From contig JAQGDQ010002385.1 of NCBI GenBank assembly GCA_030141605.1, forward strand, positions 124,001 to 188,000: a stretch of 64,000 nucleotides of DNA, in the 5' to 3' direction. Of the stretch, positions 19,938 through 28,385 are shown in pieces (position 1 is the stretch's first letter; each line of letters starts with the position of its first letter). The notes beneath the pieces are model-generated. The model worked only from the letters and a program-made list of their open reading frames with translations. It searched no databases and was not told the DNA's origin. The stretch is from Tubiluchus corallicola. Taxonomy: Eukaryota > Priapulida > Priapulimorpha > Priapulimorphida > Tubiluchidae. The position numbers and the translations under genes were made by a program.

Positions 19938-19983
19938 GCATTTTAACCATACGTGCCCAAACAGGCATATGTGGTTAAAATGC
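19938..19983. terminator. Long inverted repeat downstream of infC
   Basis: Two 20-base arms (19938-19957 and 19964-19983) form a hairpin with a six-base loop and only about three mismatches. It begins 25 bases after the infC stop. The + strand lacks a clear T-run behind it, while the minus strand has a T-rich stretch only 15 bases further on. It may end or stabilise the thrS-infC mRNA, or be a small palindromic repeat. Confidence 0.5.
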
Positions 19984-20001
19984 AAATAATTTAAAACAAG
20001 C

Positions 20002-20028
20002 AAAAAAAAAGCCGAGCTTTAGCTCGGC
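20002..20028 (-). terminator. Rho-independent terminator of the lysR side
   Basis: GCCGAGC (20011-20017), loop TTTA, GCTCGGC (20022-20028). On the minus strand the stem is followed by nine T residues (20010 down to 20002), a classical intrinsic terminator for the trxB-lysR or small-RNA transcript. On the + strand the stem is followed only by AAGTTTT, so it may also weakly end the infC transcript. Confidence 0.85.
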
Positions 20029-20113
20029 AAGTTTTAACAGGGAGGCTTCACGTCTAGGAGACGTTAGCTCTAAAAGATTTAGAGCTAGTGTCTGGGCATT
20101 GCACCCGAGACAT
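20002..20113 (-). ncRNA. Candidate small RNA with CCUCCC anti-Shine-Dalgarno motif
   Basis: Read on the minus strand, this 112-base stretch folds into four successive hairpins. The first pairs TGTCT with AGACA. The second is a perfect nine-base-pair stem (AGCTCTAAA / TTTAGAGCT), and the third is CGTCT-CCT-AGACG. The last is an intrinsic terminator. Between the third hairpin and the terminator lies a single-stranded GCCTCCCTG, complementary to ribosome-binding sites. A possible -10 TATATT sits at 20118-20123, but the -35 is poor. It could instead be a processed 3' end of the lysR message, whose stop is 70 bases upstream. The architecture resembles alphaproteobacterial anti-Shine-Dalgarno small RNAs; I cannot assign a known family. 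Confidence 0.45.
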
Positions 20114-20181
20114 GATTAATATATAACATCACAATATTCATTTAACCATTATTGTTTTTACAACACTGGCATGCAAAAAGA

Positions 20182-21078
20182 TCACACCTTATAATTCCAC
20201 GCCTTCATAATCCGCAATAGAAAGTCCCGAAAGACAATAACACGTTGAGAATCGCGTAATTCTTCCGAGTAAACAAAATAACTTTCAATCTCTGGCGCTT
20301 TTGCGTCTTTCAAAATTTTAACAAGCGGATCATCCTTCTTAACAAGATAATCAGGAAAACATCCTATTCCTCCACCTGCACAAACAACCTGATAAATTCC
20401 ATAAATATTATTAATTGCCAATGTCGCTTTACGTGCAGAATCCGAAGTCCTTCCTGCCTCAAGAAGCCAGTTAATATCAGGAACAGGAGAACGTGACGAA
20501 TCCCCAAAAACAATCAGCTTATGGTTATCTAAATCATCAAGAGTCTTAGGTTCTCCATAGGTCTCCAAGTAACTTTTAGAAGCAAAAACACTATTACGAA
20601 TAGTTAACAAATGACGCCGAATTAACTCCCCCTGGCGTGGCGGAAACATACGAATCGCAACATCCGCCTCACGCATAGCGATATTCATCTCCGTGTCCGC
20701 CAAAATCAAAGAAATCTCAATATCAGGATACAATTCCATAAACTCTTTTATATGTGGCGCTATCCAAACGCTTCCAAATGCTATCGTTGTCGTAATCTTC
20801 AAGGGACCTAACGCCTTTTCTTTCGTCTCCCGTATCCGAAGCTCTGTGGCCTGAAGGCGTGCGAAAATATCCCGAACAGCTCTGTAAAGAACCTCTCCCT
20901 GCTCTGTTAAAATAATACCACGCGCATGACGGTGAAATAACGGCACATGAAGACTCGCCTCAAGATTACTAATCTGACGGCTAATAGCAGATTGGCTTAA
21001 ATGCAATGTCTCTGCCGCGCGCGTAAAGCTGCCTGACTCCGCAACAACATGAAAAATCCTCAGCTTATCCCAATCCAT
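20182..21078 (-). CDS. LysR-family transcriptional regulator
   Basis: A 298-residue regulator with the N-terminal winged helix (LRIFHVVAESGSFTRAAETLHLSQSAISRQISNLE split over about residues 5-39) and a C-terminal periplasmic-binding-type effector domain (about 90-295). It lies 39 bases downstream of trxB on the same strand, so it is probably co-transcribed with it. That context hints at redox control, but I see no convincing match to the two regulatory cysteines of OxyR, so the effector is unknown. The ribosome site is weak. Confidence 0.9.
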   Translation of the reverse strand: MDWDKLRIFHVVAESGSFTRAAETLHLSQSAISRQISNLEASLHVPLFHRHARGIILTEQGEVLYRAVRDIFARLQATELRIRETKEKALGPLKITTTIAFGSVWIAPHIKEFMELYPDIEISLILADTEMNIAMREADVAIRMFPPRQGELIRRHLLTIRNSVFASKSYLETYGEPKTLDDLDNHKLIVFGDSSRSPVPDINWLLEAGRTSDSARKATLAINNIYGIYQVVCAGGGIGCFPDYLVKKDDPLVKILKDAKAPEIESYFVYSEELRDSQRVIVFRDFLLRIMKAWNYKV

Positions 21079-21117
21079 ACTACTAACCGCCCATTTTCGC
21101 TTATGATCTCATAAATC

Positions 21118-22080
<963 letters not shown>

Positions 22081-22176
22081 TTATAATTATAATTAAACAC
22101 AAATATCAATAATATGTCCATAAAAAATTCCGGTAGTAATAACCCACCGGAATCTTAAACGACAAATAATCAAAAA

Positions 22177-22782
22177 TTAAAGTTTAGACGCGTTCTTTGA
22201 AAGATAATCCGCGACACCTTCCGCGTCAGGACGCATGCCATCATCCCCTTTCTGCCAACCCGCAGGGCAAACATTGCCATACTGCTCATGATACTGCAGC
22301 GCGTCTATCAAGCGAATCGCCTCATCAACATTACGACCCAAGGGAAGATCATTAACACTCGCATGGCGAATAAGACCTTCTTTGCCAATCAAGAAGCTTC
22401 CTCGATACGCAACTTGCATATCCGATAAAACACCATAACGACGAGAAATATCCCCTCCAATATCCGCGACCATCGGAAATTGAACATTCCCTAAGCCGCC
22501 TTCCTCAACAACTGTATTTTTCCACGCCAAATGCGTAAATTGAGAATCAATACTCACACCGACTACTTTTGTACGCCTCGCCTCAAAAGCTGACAAGCGA
22601 TTATGATGCGCAAGAATCTCAGACGGGCACACAAACGTAAAATCCAGTGGCCAAAAGAAAAGCCAACCATATCCTCCGCTTAAATAATCCATTAAATTAA
22701 AATCCTCAACGATTACATTGTCTGGCTGAACAGCCGCAGCAGTAAAATCAGGCGCTTTTTTTCCAACAAGTGTTGTCATCAT
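22177..22782 (-). CDS. Typical 2-Cys peroxiredoxin (AhpC/TSA family)
   Basis: Thiol peroxidase reducing hydrogen peroxide and organic peroxides. The 201 residues contain the peroxidatic Cys52 in FTFVCPSE and the resolving Cys172 in GNVCPAGW, so it is a typical 2-Cys enzyme acting as a dimer or decamer. PLDFTFVCPSE is the family hallmark. AAGGAA lies before the tandem ATGATG start. The reductant is probably thioredoxin, given trxB next door; no ahpF is present. Confidence 0.92.
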   Translation of the reverse strand: MMTTLVGKKAPDFTAAAVQPDNVIVEDFNLMDYLSGGYGWLFFWPLDFTFVCPSEILAHHNRLSAFEARRTKVVGVSIDSQFTHLAWKNTVVEEGGLGNVQFPMVADIGGDISRRYGVLSDMQVAYRGSFLIGKEGLIRHASVNDLPLGRNVDEAIRLIDALQYHEQYGNVCPAGWQKGDDGMRPDAEGVADYLSKNASKL

Positions 22783-22824
22783 TTTATCTATTCCTTATTC
22801 TTTAAAGATTATTTCCAAATTATT

Positions 22825-23814
22825 TTATTCCTTATACCACAAAAATTGTCTGCATGTCTTTAGTGAAAGCATATCCACAAGGCGCATAAGAATACCACAT
22901 ATCAATAAAGAAGCGATAAAGCGCACCGGCAAAAGCCAAATAATACTCGCTCCCGCCGCCGCTATAATCATCGTGTCTTCTATCAAACTATGGCAAATCC
23001 CCATAAAAGTAATCGCGCCAAAAGCATCCCTCCGATCAATTGTGCCGGAACGAACTTCGTTGATAATAATACCACTTCCATATGTCATTCCCAGTGATAA
23101 CCCTATCACTGTAATCATTGCGCCCTTTTCCCCAACGCCAATTGCTCTCATAAGCGGCAAACAAATCTTGTTTAAAATCTCAATAACACCCGACCATTTT
23201 AAAAATTGTATCAGTAAAATCAACCCCCAAATCACAACAAAAATCCACGCAAGAATCTTAATTTCCCTTAATATCCAAAAAACAAGCGCCTGATCCTCAG
23301 GAGCCTCAGGAATAAACGTATAACTCGCTACATCCTGCAATATGCCAAAATAAGACGTAACATAATAAGTAAGCCAGCCCATGAAAAAAGACGTAAGAGT
23401 ACGGAATATACTCTGAAAAAAAGGCCTAGAGCCACATTTCATCGCAATGGAAGACTCAACAGGAAGCGCGTGCCCCATCGACATCATTATTCCCAAAGAT
23501 GTCACCTGAGCAACCGTAAGTTCTCCACCAGGAAAAAGAGCAAATAATACAAAAATTCCGCTGTAAGTCGTATTTAAAAGAGACGTCGCCCATACCAAAC
23601 TCGCCTCCGCAGGCAAGCCACATATTTCCATTAAAGGCGCCAAAGGAAACGTCAGTAAAGCAATAAGATCCAACTCCACCAAAATTTTAACAAAAATAAT
23701 AGCCGGAACCATAACCTTACAAAGCTCCCACATTGTCCCTCTGGCCAATAGAAAACTCGGCTGAACAGCATGCTTCAAATAAAGAAGACGCTCCCTCATA
23801 ACAGTCATACTCAT
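22825..23814 (-). CDS. Nucleoside-recognition (GATE) domain membrane protein
   Basis: A 329-residue integral membrane protein with about eight hydrophobic spans and two similar halves. The halves carry GIMMSMGHALPVESS and GLSLGMTYGSG, then MGICHSLIEDTM, motifs of the GATE/nucleoside-recognition superfamily (Pfam Nucleos_tra2-like Gate). Substrate is unknown. Its ATG overlaps the mnmA stop in an ATGA junction, so translation is coupled to mnmA, although a functional link to tRNA thiolation is not obvious. Confidence 0.75.
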   Translation of the reverse strand: MSMTVMRERLLYLKHAVQPSFLLARGTMWELCKVMVPAIIFVKILVELDLIALLTFPLAPLMEICGLPAEASLVWATSLLNTTYSGIFVLFALFPGGELTVAQVTSLGIMMSMGHALPVESSIAMKCGSRPFFQSIFRTLTSFFMGWLTYYVTSYFGILQDVASYTFIPEAPEDQALVFWILREIKILAWIFVVIWGLILLIQFLKWSGVIEILNKICLPLMRAIGVGEKGAMITVIGLSLGMTYGSGIIINEVRSGTIDRRDAFGAITFMGICHSLIEDTMIIAAAGASIIWLLPVRFIASLLICGILMRLVDMLSLKTCRQFLWYKE

Positions 23815-24962
23815 ACGCTCTTACCTTTCAATGCAGAGTGTGTAATAATTCCTCCCCCTAACAATCGCTCTCCCTCATAAAAACCACATAGCTGCCCCGG
23901 CGCGACAGCAGATAAGGTTTCTTCAAAAATAGCATGTCCCTCCCCATTTTCCCCACAATATAACATAGCAGGCATAAGAGGCTGCATAGAGCGAACCTTC
24001 GCCAAAACAGAAAAACAATCTCCCGCTGATAACGAGAACTCATCTCCTAAAAGCCAATTGATATCCTTTAAATAAACACAATCTACCCACAACGAACGAC
24101 GTGGACCAACAATAACCTCATTTCTCTTCGGGTCCAAGCGAATAACGTATAAAGGCTCCTGACTCCCTCCAATGGAAAGCCCCCTACGCTGACCAACCGT
24201 ATAATATTCCAGCCCCTTATGGGTTCCTAAAACAGCTCCTTCCTCATCAACAATATTTCCCTCACAAGACATCCGAGGCCGTAAGGAAAAAATAACATCC
24301 GTATACGATCCTTCAGGAACAAAACAAATATCCTGACTATCTGGCTTACTCGCAACAGGCAAACCATAATGAGACGCTAAAAGGCGTGTCTCATCCTTCG
24401 TTAAATTACCCAGTGGAAAACGCACAGAACGCAGCTGATCCCGCTTGACCAGCCCAAGGAAATAGCTCTGATCCCGCCTATCGTCAATCGCACGATAAAG
24501 CGCAGGAATACCCGTTTCACCTCGCCATAGAATATAATGCCCCGTAACTAGAATATCCGCCCCCATAGAGCGGCAGGAGTCCAAAAGAGCCCCAAACTTT
24601 ACCCGGCGATTACAATGCGCGCACGGTATCGGCGTGCGGCCATGAAGATAACTCTCAACAAATGGATCAACAACCTCTTTGTAAAATAAATCTCTAAAAT
24701 CAAGAATATGATGCTCAATTCCTAAGAATCCAGCGACACGACGCGCATCCTCTATCGCCTGGCGATCGCACCCAAAATCATCCGTTTGAGAAACGCGAGT
24801 CTGCAAATGCAACGTCACGCCATTCACATGAAATCCCCGATCTTTCAAAACTGCCGCAACGGTCGAGCTGTCAACACCTCCAGACATAGCAACCATAACA
24901 TAAGAGTCCTCAGGAATATCAAAACAAACCTTCTTCATGATTTCCTGTATTTGTTCACCCAT
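23811..24962 (-). CDS. mnmA: tRNA-specific 2-thiouridylase MnmA
   Basis: Installs the 2-thio group on U34 of tRNAs for Lys, Glu and Gln. The PP-loop is AMSGGVDSSTVAAVL. The catalytic cysteines are in PIPCAHCNRRVKF and DICFVPEG, and GHYILWRGE and GQRRGLSIGG are also family motifs. I choose ATG 24962 rather than the adjacent TTG 24965, because AAGGA lies at the right distance; this gives 383 residues. The stop overlaps the start of the GATE-domain gene by four bases. Confidence 0.96.
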   Translation of the reverse strand: MGEQIQEIMKKVCFDIPEDSYVMVAMSGGVDSSTVAAVLKDRGFHVNGVTLHLQTRVSQTDDFGCDRQAIEDARRVAGFLGIEHHILDFRDLFYKEVVDPFVESYLHGRTPIPCAHCNRRVKFGALLDSCRSMGADILVTGHYILWRGETGIPALYRAIDDRRDQSYFLGLVKRDQLRSVRFPLGNLTKDETRLLASHYGLPVASKPDSQDICFVPEGSYTDVIFSLRPRMSCEGNIVDEEGAVLGTHKGLEYYTVGQRRGLSIGGSQEPLYVIRLDPKRNEVIVGPRRSLWVDCVYLKDINWLLGDEFSLSAGDCFSVLAKVRSMQPLMPAMLYCGENGEGHAIFEETLSAVAPGQLCGFYEGERLLGGGIITHSALKGKSV

Positions 24963-25054
24963 CAATAATCCTTATTATTTCACTCTTGATATTAACATGT
25001 ATTCTTCATATACTAGCCCGTGTTAACATATCTATCCACCAATCTTAACCCCGC

Positions 25055-25080
25055 TAAAGCATAGTATTAAAGCATAGTAT
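25055..25080 (+). repeat. Perfect 13-bp tandem direct repeat upstream of rquA
   Basis: TAAAGCATAGTAT occurs twice back to back (25055-25067, 25068-25080), 44 bases before rquA. Each copy contains a TAGTAT hexamer that could act as a -10 element. The inner 11-mer AAAGCATAGTA recurs at 46745-46755, and with one change at 47263-47273, upstream of the tandem unknown genes. It may be a regulator site or alternative promoters; sequence alone cannot decide. Confidence 0.55.
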
Positions 25081-25124
25081 TGAATAATGACAAAAGCTGC
25101 AATAAAAATACAGGCTAATCAAAT

Positions 25125-25847
25125 ATGAAATTACATACCATAAAAACAACAGAAGAGCTTCATAGCACTTCTTCCTCATTGCTGGAGAACCCAGAGGAGC
25201 AGGACTATATGAAAACAGTCTATGAATGGGCCTATATCTCTCCGGAAAACGTCGCTATACTTGATAATACACTCACTGTCTCCCTCTTGCTTTTCTTTAA
25301 CGACAAAAAACTCATAAAACACTATCTAAAAGAAATTAACCCAGGCGATACAATGCTCATGATTGCCCACGTTTATGGTAGCCTCGTGAAACAAATCGCA
25401 CAAAAAGTCGGAAAAACAGGAACATTCCACCTAAGCGACATCACACCAATACAAGTGCAGCACGCAAAACGAAAACTCTGCGCCTATCCATGGGCCAAAG
25501 TATGGCAAGAAGACGCCCAAACATCCGGAAAAGGAAATTATGATATCGTCGGAAGCTTCTTCCTGCTTCATGAAGTCCCCGACACTATAAAAACAGGCGT
25601 TGTCGATAATATGCTCCGCCAAATTACAAAAAACGGAAAAGCTGTCTTTATCGACTATCACATTCCCGCTCTATACCATCCATGCAGACCTATCCTAAGT
25701 TATATATGCGACCAACTGGAACCTTTCGCAAAATCCCTCTGGAAAAAAGAAATCCAGCAATTCGCAACCCATGCCGATAACTTCACATGGCATAAAGAAA
25801 CCTTCTTTGGTGGCACTTATCAAAAAGTTGTCGCAACCCCTAAATAA
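25125..25847 (+). CDS. rquA: RquA-type methyltransferase-like protein (rhodoquinone biosynthesis)
   Basis: A 240-residue class I methyltransferase-fold protein. The region MLMIAHVYGSLVKQIA, where the SAM-binding glycine motif should be, lacks the usual D/E-x-G-x-G-x-G pattern. SDITPIQVQHAKRKL, FFLLHEVPD, VFIDYHIP, HPCRPILSY and LEPFAKSLWKKEI are as I know them from RquA. RquA converts ubiquinone to rhodoquinone, the low-potential quinone used with fumarate reductase under low oxygen, by an amino-transfer chemistry using SAM. ubiX follows 25 bases downstream. The assignment rests on recalled family motifs, not on a search; another ubiquinone-type methyltransferase is the alternative. Confidence 0.8.
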   Translation: MKLHTIKTTEELHSTSSSLLENPEEQDYMKTVYEWAYISPENVAILDNTLTVSLLLFFNDKKLIKHYLKEINPGDTMLMIAHVYGSLVKQIAQKVGKTGTFHLSDITPIQVQHAKRKLCAYPWAKVWQEDAQTSGKGNYDIVGSFFLLHEVPDTIKTGVVDNMLRQITKNGKAVFIDYHIPALYHPCRPILSYICDQLEPFAKSLWKKEIQQFATHADNFTWHKETFFGGTYQKVVATPK

Positions 25848-25872
25848 ACCACTAGAAATAAAACACACCGCC

Positions 25873-26445
25873 ATGAAAAAAAATATAACTATCGCCATAT
25901 CTGGAGCAAGCGGCGCTCTTTACGGCATAAAAATTCTCGAAATGGCGCACAAATATAAACAAGCGCTGCAAATTAACGAAATTCATCTCATAATCTCGCA
26001 CTACGCGCAAAAAACAATCAGTATCGAGACAAACAAAAATTTAAAAACACTCACAACACTTGCCACACATGTCCATAAAAATGACGATATGACAGCTCCG
26101 ATCGCCAGCGGATCATACCCTGTGGAAGCCATGATCGTCGCTCCATGCTCTGTGAAAACACTCGCCGCAATCGCCGGCTCACACAATAATACCCTGATCG
26201 CTCGATCCGCTGATGTCACGCTAAAAGAAAAAAAAACCCTGCTGCTCATGGTTCGAGAAACACCCCTGCATCAACAACATCTCGCCATCATGCAAAACGC
26301 CGCACTGACAGGTGCCATCATCATGCCTCCTTCTCCAGCCTTCTATACACATCCCAAAACAATCAATGATATTGTTACACAAACTGCAGCGCGTGCCCTG
26401 AAACTCATCGGATTTCCGCCTCCCTCCCTAACAGTATGGTCCTGA
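25873..26445 (+). CDS. ubiX: Flavin prenyltransferase UbiX
   Basis: Makes prenylated FMN, the cofactor of the UbiD decarboxylase in ubiquinone synthesis. The 190 residues from ATG 25873 start with ITIAISGASGALYGIKIL, the FMN-binding motif, and contain IVAPCSVKTLAAIAGSHNNTLIAR-type and LLMVRETPLH motifs of the family (about residues 95-150). An upstream ATG at 25771 is open but lies inside rquA and would add 34 unrelated residues. Position after rquA makes a quinone-synthesis pair; ubiD is not in the window. Confidence 0.93.
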   Translation: MKKNITIAISGASGALYGIKILEMAHKYKQALQINEIHLIISHYAQKTISIETNKNLKTLTTLATHVHKNDDMTAPIASGSYPVEAMIVAPCSVKTLAAIAGSHNNTLIARSADVTLKEKKTLLLMVRETPLHQQHLAIMQNAALTGAIIMPPSPAFYTHPKTINDIVTQTAARALKLIGFPPPSLTVWS

Positions 26446-26457
26446 AAATCCCCTACA

Positions 26458-27375
26458 ATGCCTGAAAAAACCACTCCTTGCTATACTCTCTTAAATGATC
26501 GCGCCGTAGGCCTCGTTACAGGAAAAGACGCTCTTTCCTTTCTTCAAAGGCTTATAAGCTGCGATATGGAACAAGATCAAAAGAAAACCCCTCTCTTTGG
26601 CGCCCTGCTTAACGCAAAAGGACGATGGCTATACGACTTTTTCATATGCCCATGGAAAAACGGATTCCTAATTGAAACAGAAAAAAAAGACCTCCCTAAC
26701 CTTATCAAACAACTCCTCTTTTATAAACTGCAGGCCAATGTCACCATAACAGCCATGCCCACCATAGCTGTCGCCTGCTTCTTTCCGCCACACACCCAAA
26801 AAATACATCCTCTGTTTCCCGAAAGCTATCCCGCGCTAACACAATTAAAAGAAGGGATCATCTTCACAGATCCACGACACACAAACCTCGGAATCAGAAC
26901 TCTCCTCCCTCTCAACGTCATCACGGAAATCACACAGCAAATTACCAACCTCTCCAAAAGTGAAACCGCTTACAGACAAAAAAGAATAAAACTCGGCTTC
27001 CCACAAGGAAGAAACGATATGAATTATGGAAAATCACTCCCCATAGAATATGGATTCGACGAAATTAACGCACTCAGCTATACAAAAGGATGCTACATAG
27101 GGCAAGAAGTTACAAATTCCGCCAAGCATCGTATGGTTATCAGAAAACGACTCCTGCCCTTTACCGTCAAAGAAACACCCTGCCCCAAAAGCGGAACAGC
27201 CGTAACGTATAACGGTCAGAAAATCGGAATCACACGATCATCAGCCTTTCCCTATCTTCTTGCTCATATCAAAACCGCCTATTTAAATAAAACATTAATG
27301 GCAGGGGAAAAACGCCTAATACCGGTCCTACCCTCCTGGATTAATCTCAATCCAGGAATCCATGACCCTTCCTAA
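26458..27375 (+). CDS. ygfZ: YgfZ/GcvT-like folate-binding protein
   Basis: A 305-residue folate-binding protein related to the glycine-cleavage T protein, needed for full activity of some iron-sulfur enzymes such as MiaB. The diagnostic motif K-G-C-Y-x-G-Q-E is present as YTKGCYIGQEVTNSAKHR. The N-terminal LLNDRAVGLVTGKDALSFLQ matches the GcvT fold. It begins 12 bases after ubiX, with a weak ribosome site, so it probably shares the rquA-ubiX transcript. The link to iron-sulfur quinone enzymes is only suggestive. Confidence 0.9.
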   Translation: MPEKTTPCYTLLNDRAVGLVTGKDALSFLQRLISCDMEQDQKKTPLFGALLNAKGRWLYDFFICPWKNGFLIETEKKDLPNLIKQLLFYKLQANVTITAMPTIAVACFFPPHTQKIHPLFPESYPALTQLKEGIIFTDPRHTNLGIRTLLPLNVITEITQQITNLSKSETAYRQKRIKLGFPQGRNDMNYGKSLPIEYGFDEINALSYTKGCYIGQEVTNSAKHRMVIRKRLLPFTVKETPCPKSGTAVTYNGQKIGITRSSAFPYLLAHIKTAYLNKTLMAGEKRLIPVLPSWINLNPGIHDPS

Positions 27376-27519
27376 AGCCCATGATACCCTTTCAAACATA
27401 CATATAATGCAAAAAAAATCAAAAAATCTTTGCTTTTTTTCTTCGTATTCTATATACCAAAGAGTATATACTTAATAAAAAACATACTCGAAAAGAAATA
27501 GAATATTTATGGAGACGCT

Positions 27520-27738
27520 ATGGCAAAAGAAGATATAATGGAGTTTACAGGAACAGTTACAGAACTCCTTCCTAATGCTATGTTCAGAGTGAAACTAGAA
27601 AATAATCATGAAATTATTGCATATACAGCAGGAAAAATGCGTAAACATCGTATTCGTGTTCTTGTTGGCGATGTCGTGAACATTGAAATGACCCCCTATG
27701 ATCTCAATCGAGGACGTATCACATTCCGGCATAAATAA
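27520..27738 (+). CDS. infA: Translation initiation factor IF-1
   Basis: A 72-residue OB-fold initiation factor that binds the A site of the 30S subunit. The sequence is canonical: [36 protein letters not shown] and ending [14 protein letters not shown] ribosome site precedes the ATG. A loose stem GCAAA/TTTGC with a T-run at about 27412-27440 may end the ygfZ transcript just before the infA promoter. maf begins two bases after the stop, a typical alphaproteobacterial infA-maf arrangement. Confidence 0.97.
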   Translation: MAKEDIMEFTGTVTELLPNAMFRVKLENNHEIIAYTAGKMRKHRIRVLVGDVVNIEMTPYDLNRGRITFRHK

Positions 27739-27740
27739 AA

Positions 27741-28385
27741 ATGCAACAAACGCTTTCTAACCATAAGCAAAAAATCCCCCCCTTTATTCTCGCATCACAA
27801 TCCCCACAGAGAAAAAAGCTCCTTTCATCCATCGGTATCATTCCTGATGAAGTGTTTCCTGCAGCCATTTCAGAAAAAGTTCATAAAAAAGAAACACCCA
27901 GAAATCACGCTTGCCGACTCGCAAAGGAAAAAGCGCTCTATGTCGCCTTTAAGCGGCCCGAAAGCTTTATACTCGCCGCTGATACAGTTGTCGCTTGCGG
28001 ACGGCGTATCCTCGGAAAACCACAAAATAGCCAAGAGGCACACGCTTTTCTTTCGCTACTATCCGGGCGAAGACACCGCGTTCATACAGGGATCGCTCTG
28101 ATAACGCCAGAAACATTCTGCAGAACAAAAACAATAACAACTATCGTTCATTTCAAAAAACTCCATCCCAGCGAGATTAATGCATATATTAAAACAAACG
28201 AATGGAAAGGTAAAGCCGGAGGATATGCCATACAAGGGCTCGCCGAACTCTTTGTGCAAAAAATTATCGGCTCATGGTCAAATGTTGTCGGTCTTCCCCT
28301 GCTGGAAACAATCCATCTCCTTGAAGGAAATAAATATCCTCTCTCTTTAACCTCTCTCATGCAAAAACATATCCCCCATGAATGA
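27741..28385 (+). CDS. maf: Maf-type nucleoside triphosphate pyrophosphatase
   Basis: House-cleaning enzyme hydrolysing dTTP, UTP or modified nucleotides. The 214 residues show the family motifs ILASQSPQRKKLLSSIGI, the acidic ILAADTVVACG, GKPQNSQEA and LSGRRHRVHTG, then KAGGYAIQG and GSWSNVVGLPL. An insertion-free full-length protein. It is joined to infA (2-base gap) and overlaps xseA by 8 bases, so all three are one operon. Confidence 0.94.
   Translation: MQQTLSNHKQKIPPFILASQSPQRKKLLSSIGIIPDEVFPAAISEKVHKKETPRNHACRLAKEKALYVAFKRPESFILAADTVVACGRRILGKPQNSQEAHAFLSLLSGRRHRVHTGIALITPETFCRTKTITTIVHFKKLHPSEINAYIKTNEWKGKAGGYAIQGLAELFVQKIIGSWSNVVGLPLLETIHLLEGNKYPLSLTSLMQKHIPHE

Noticed and set aside
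20182-21078. Naming the LysR regulator OxyR because of the trxB and peroxiredoxin neighbours
   Set aside because: I do not see a clear pair of regulatory cysteines in the expected region, so only the family is given.
24980-25000. FNR/ANR-like box upstream of rquA
   Set aside because: TTGAT is present but the second half reads ACATG rather than ATCAA, too weak to call.
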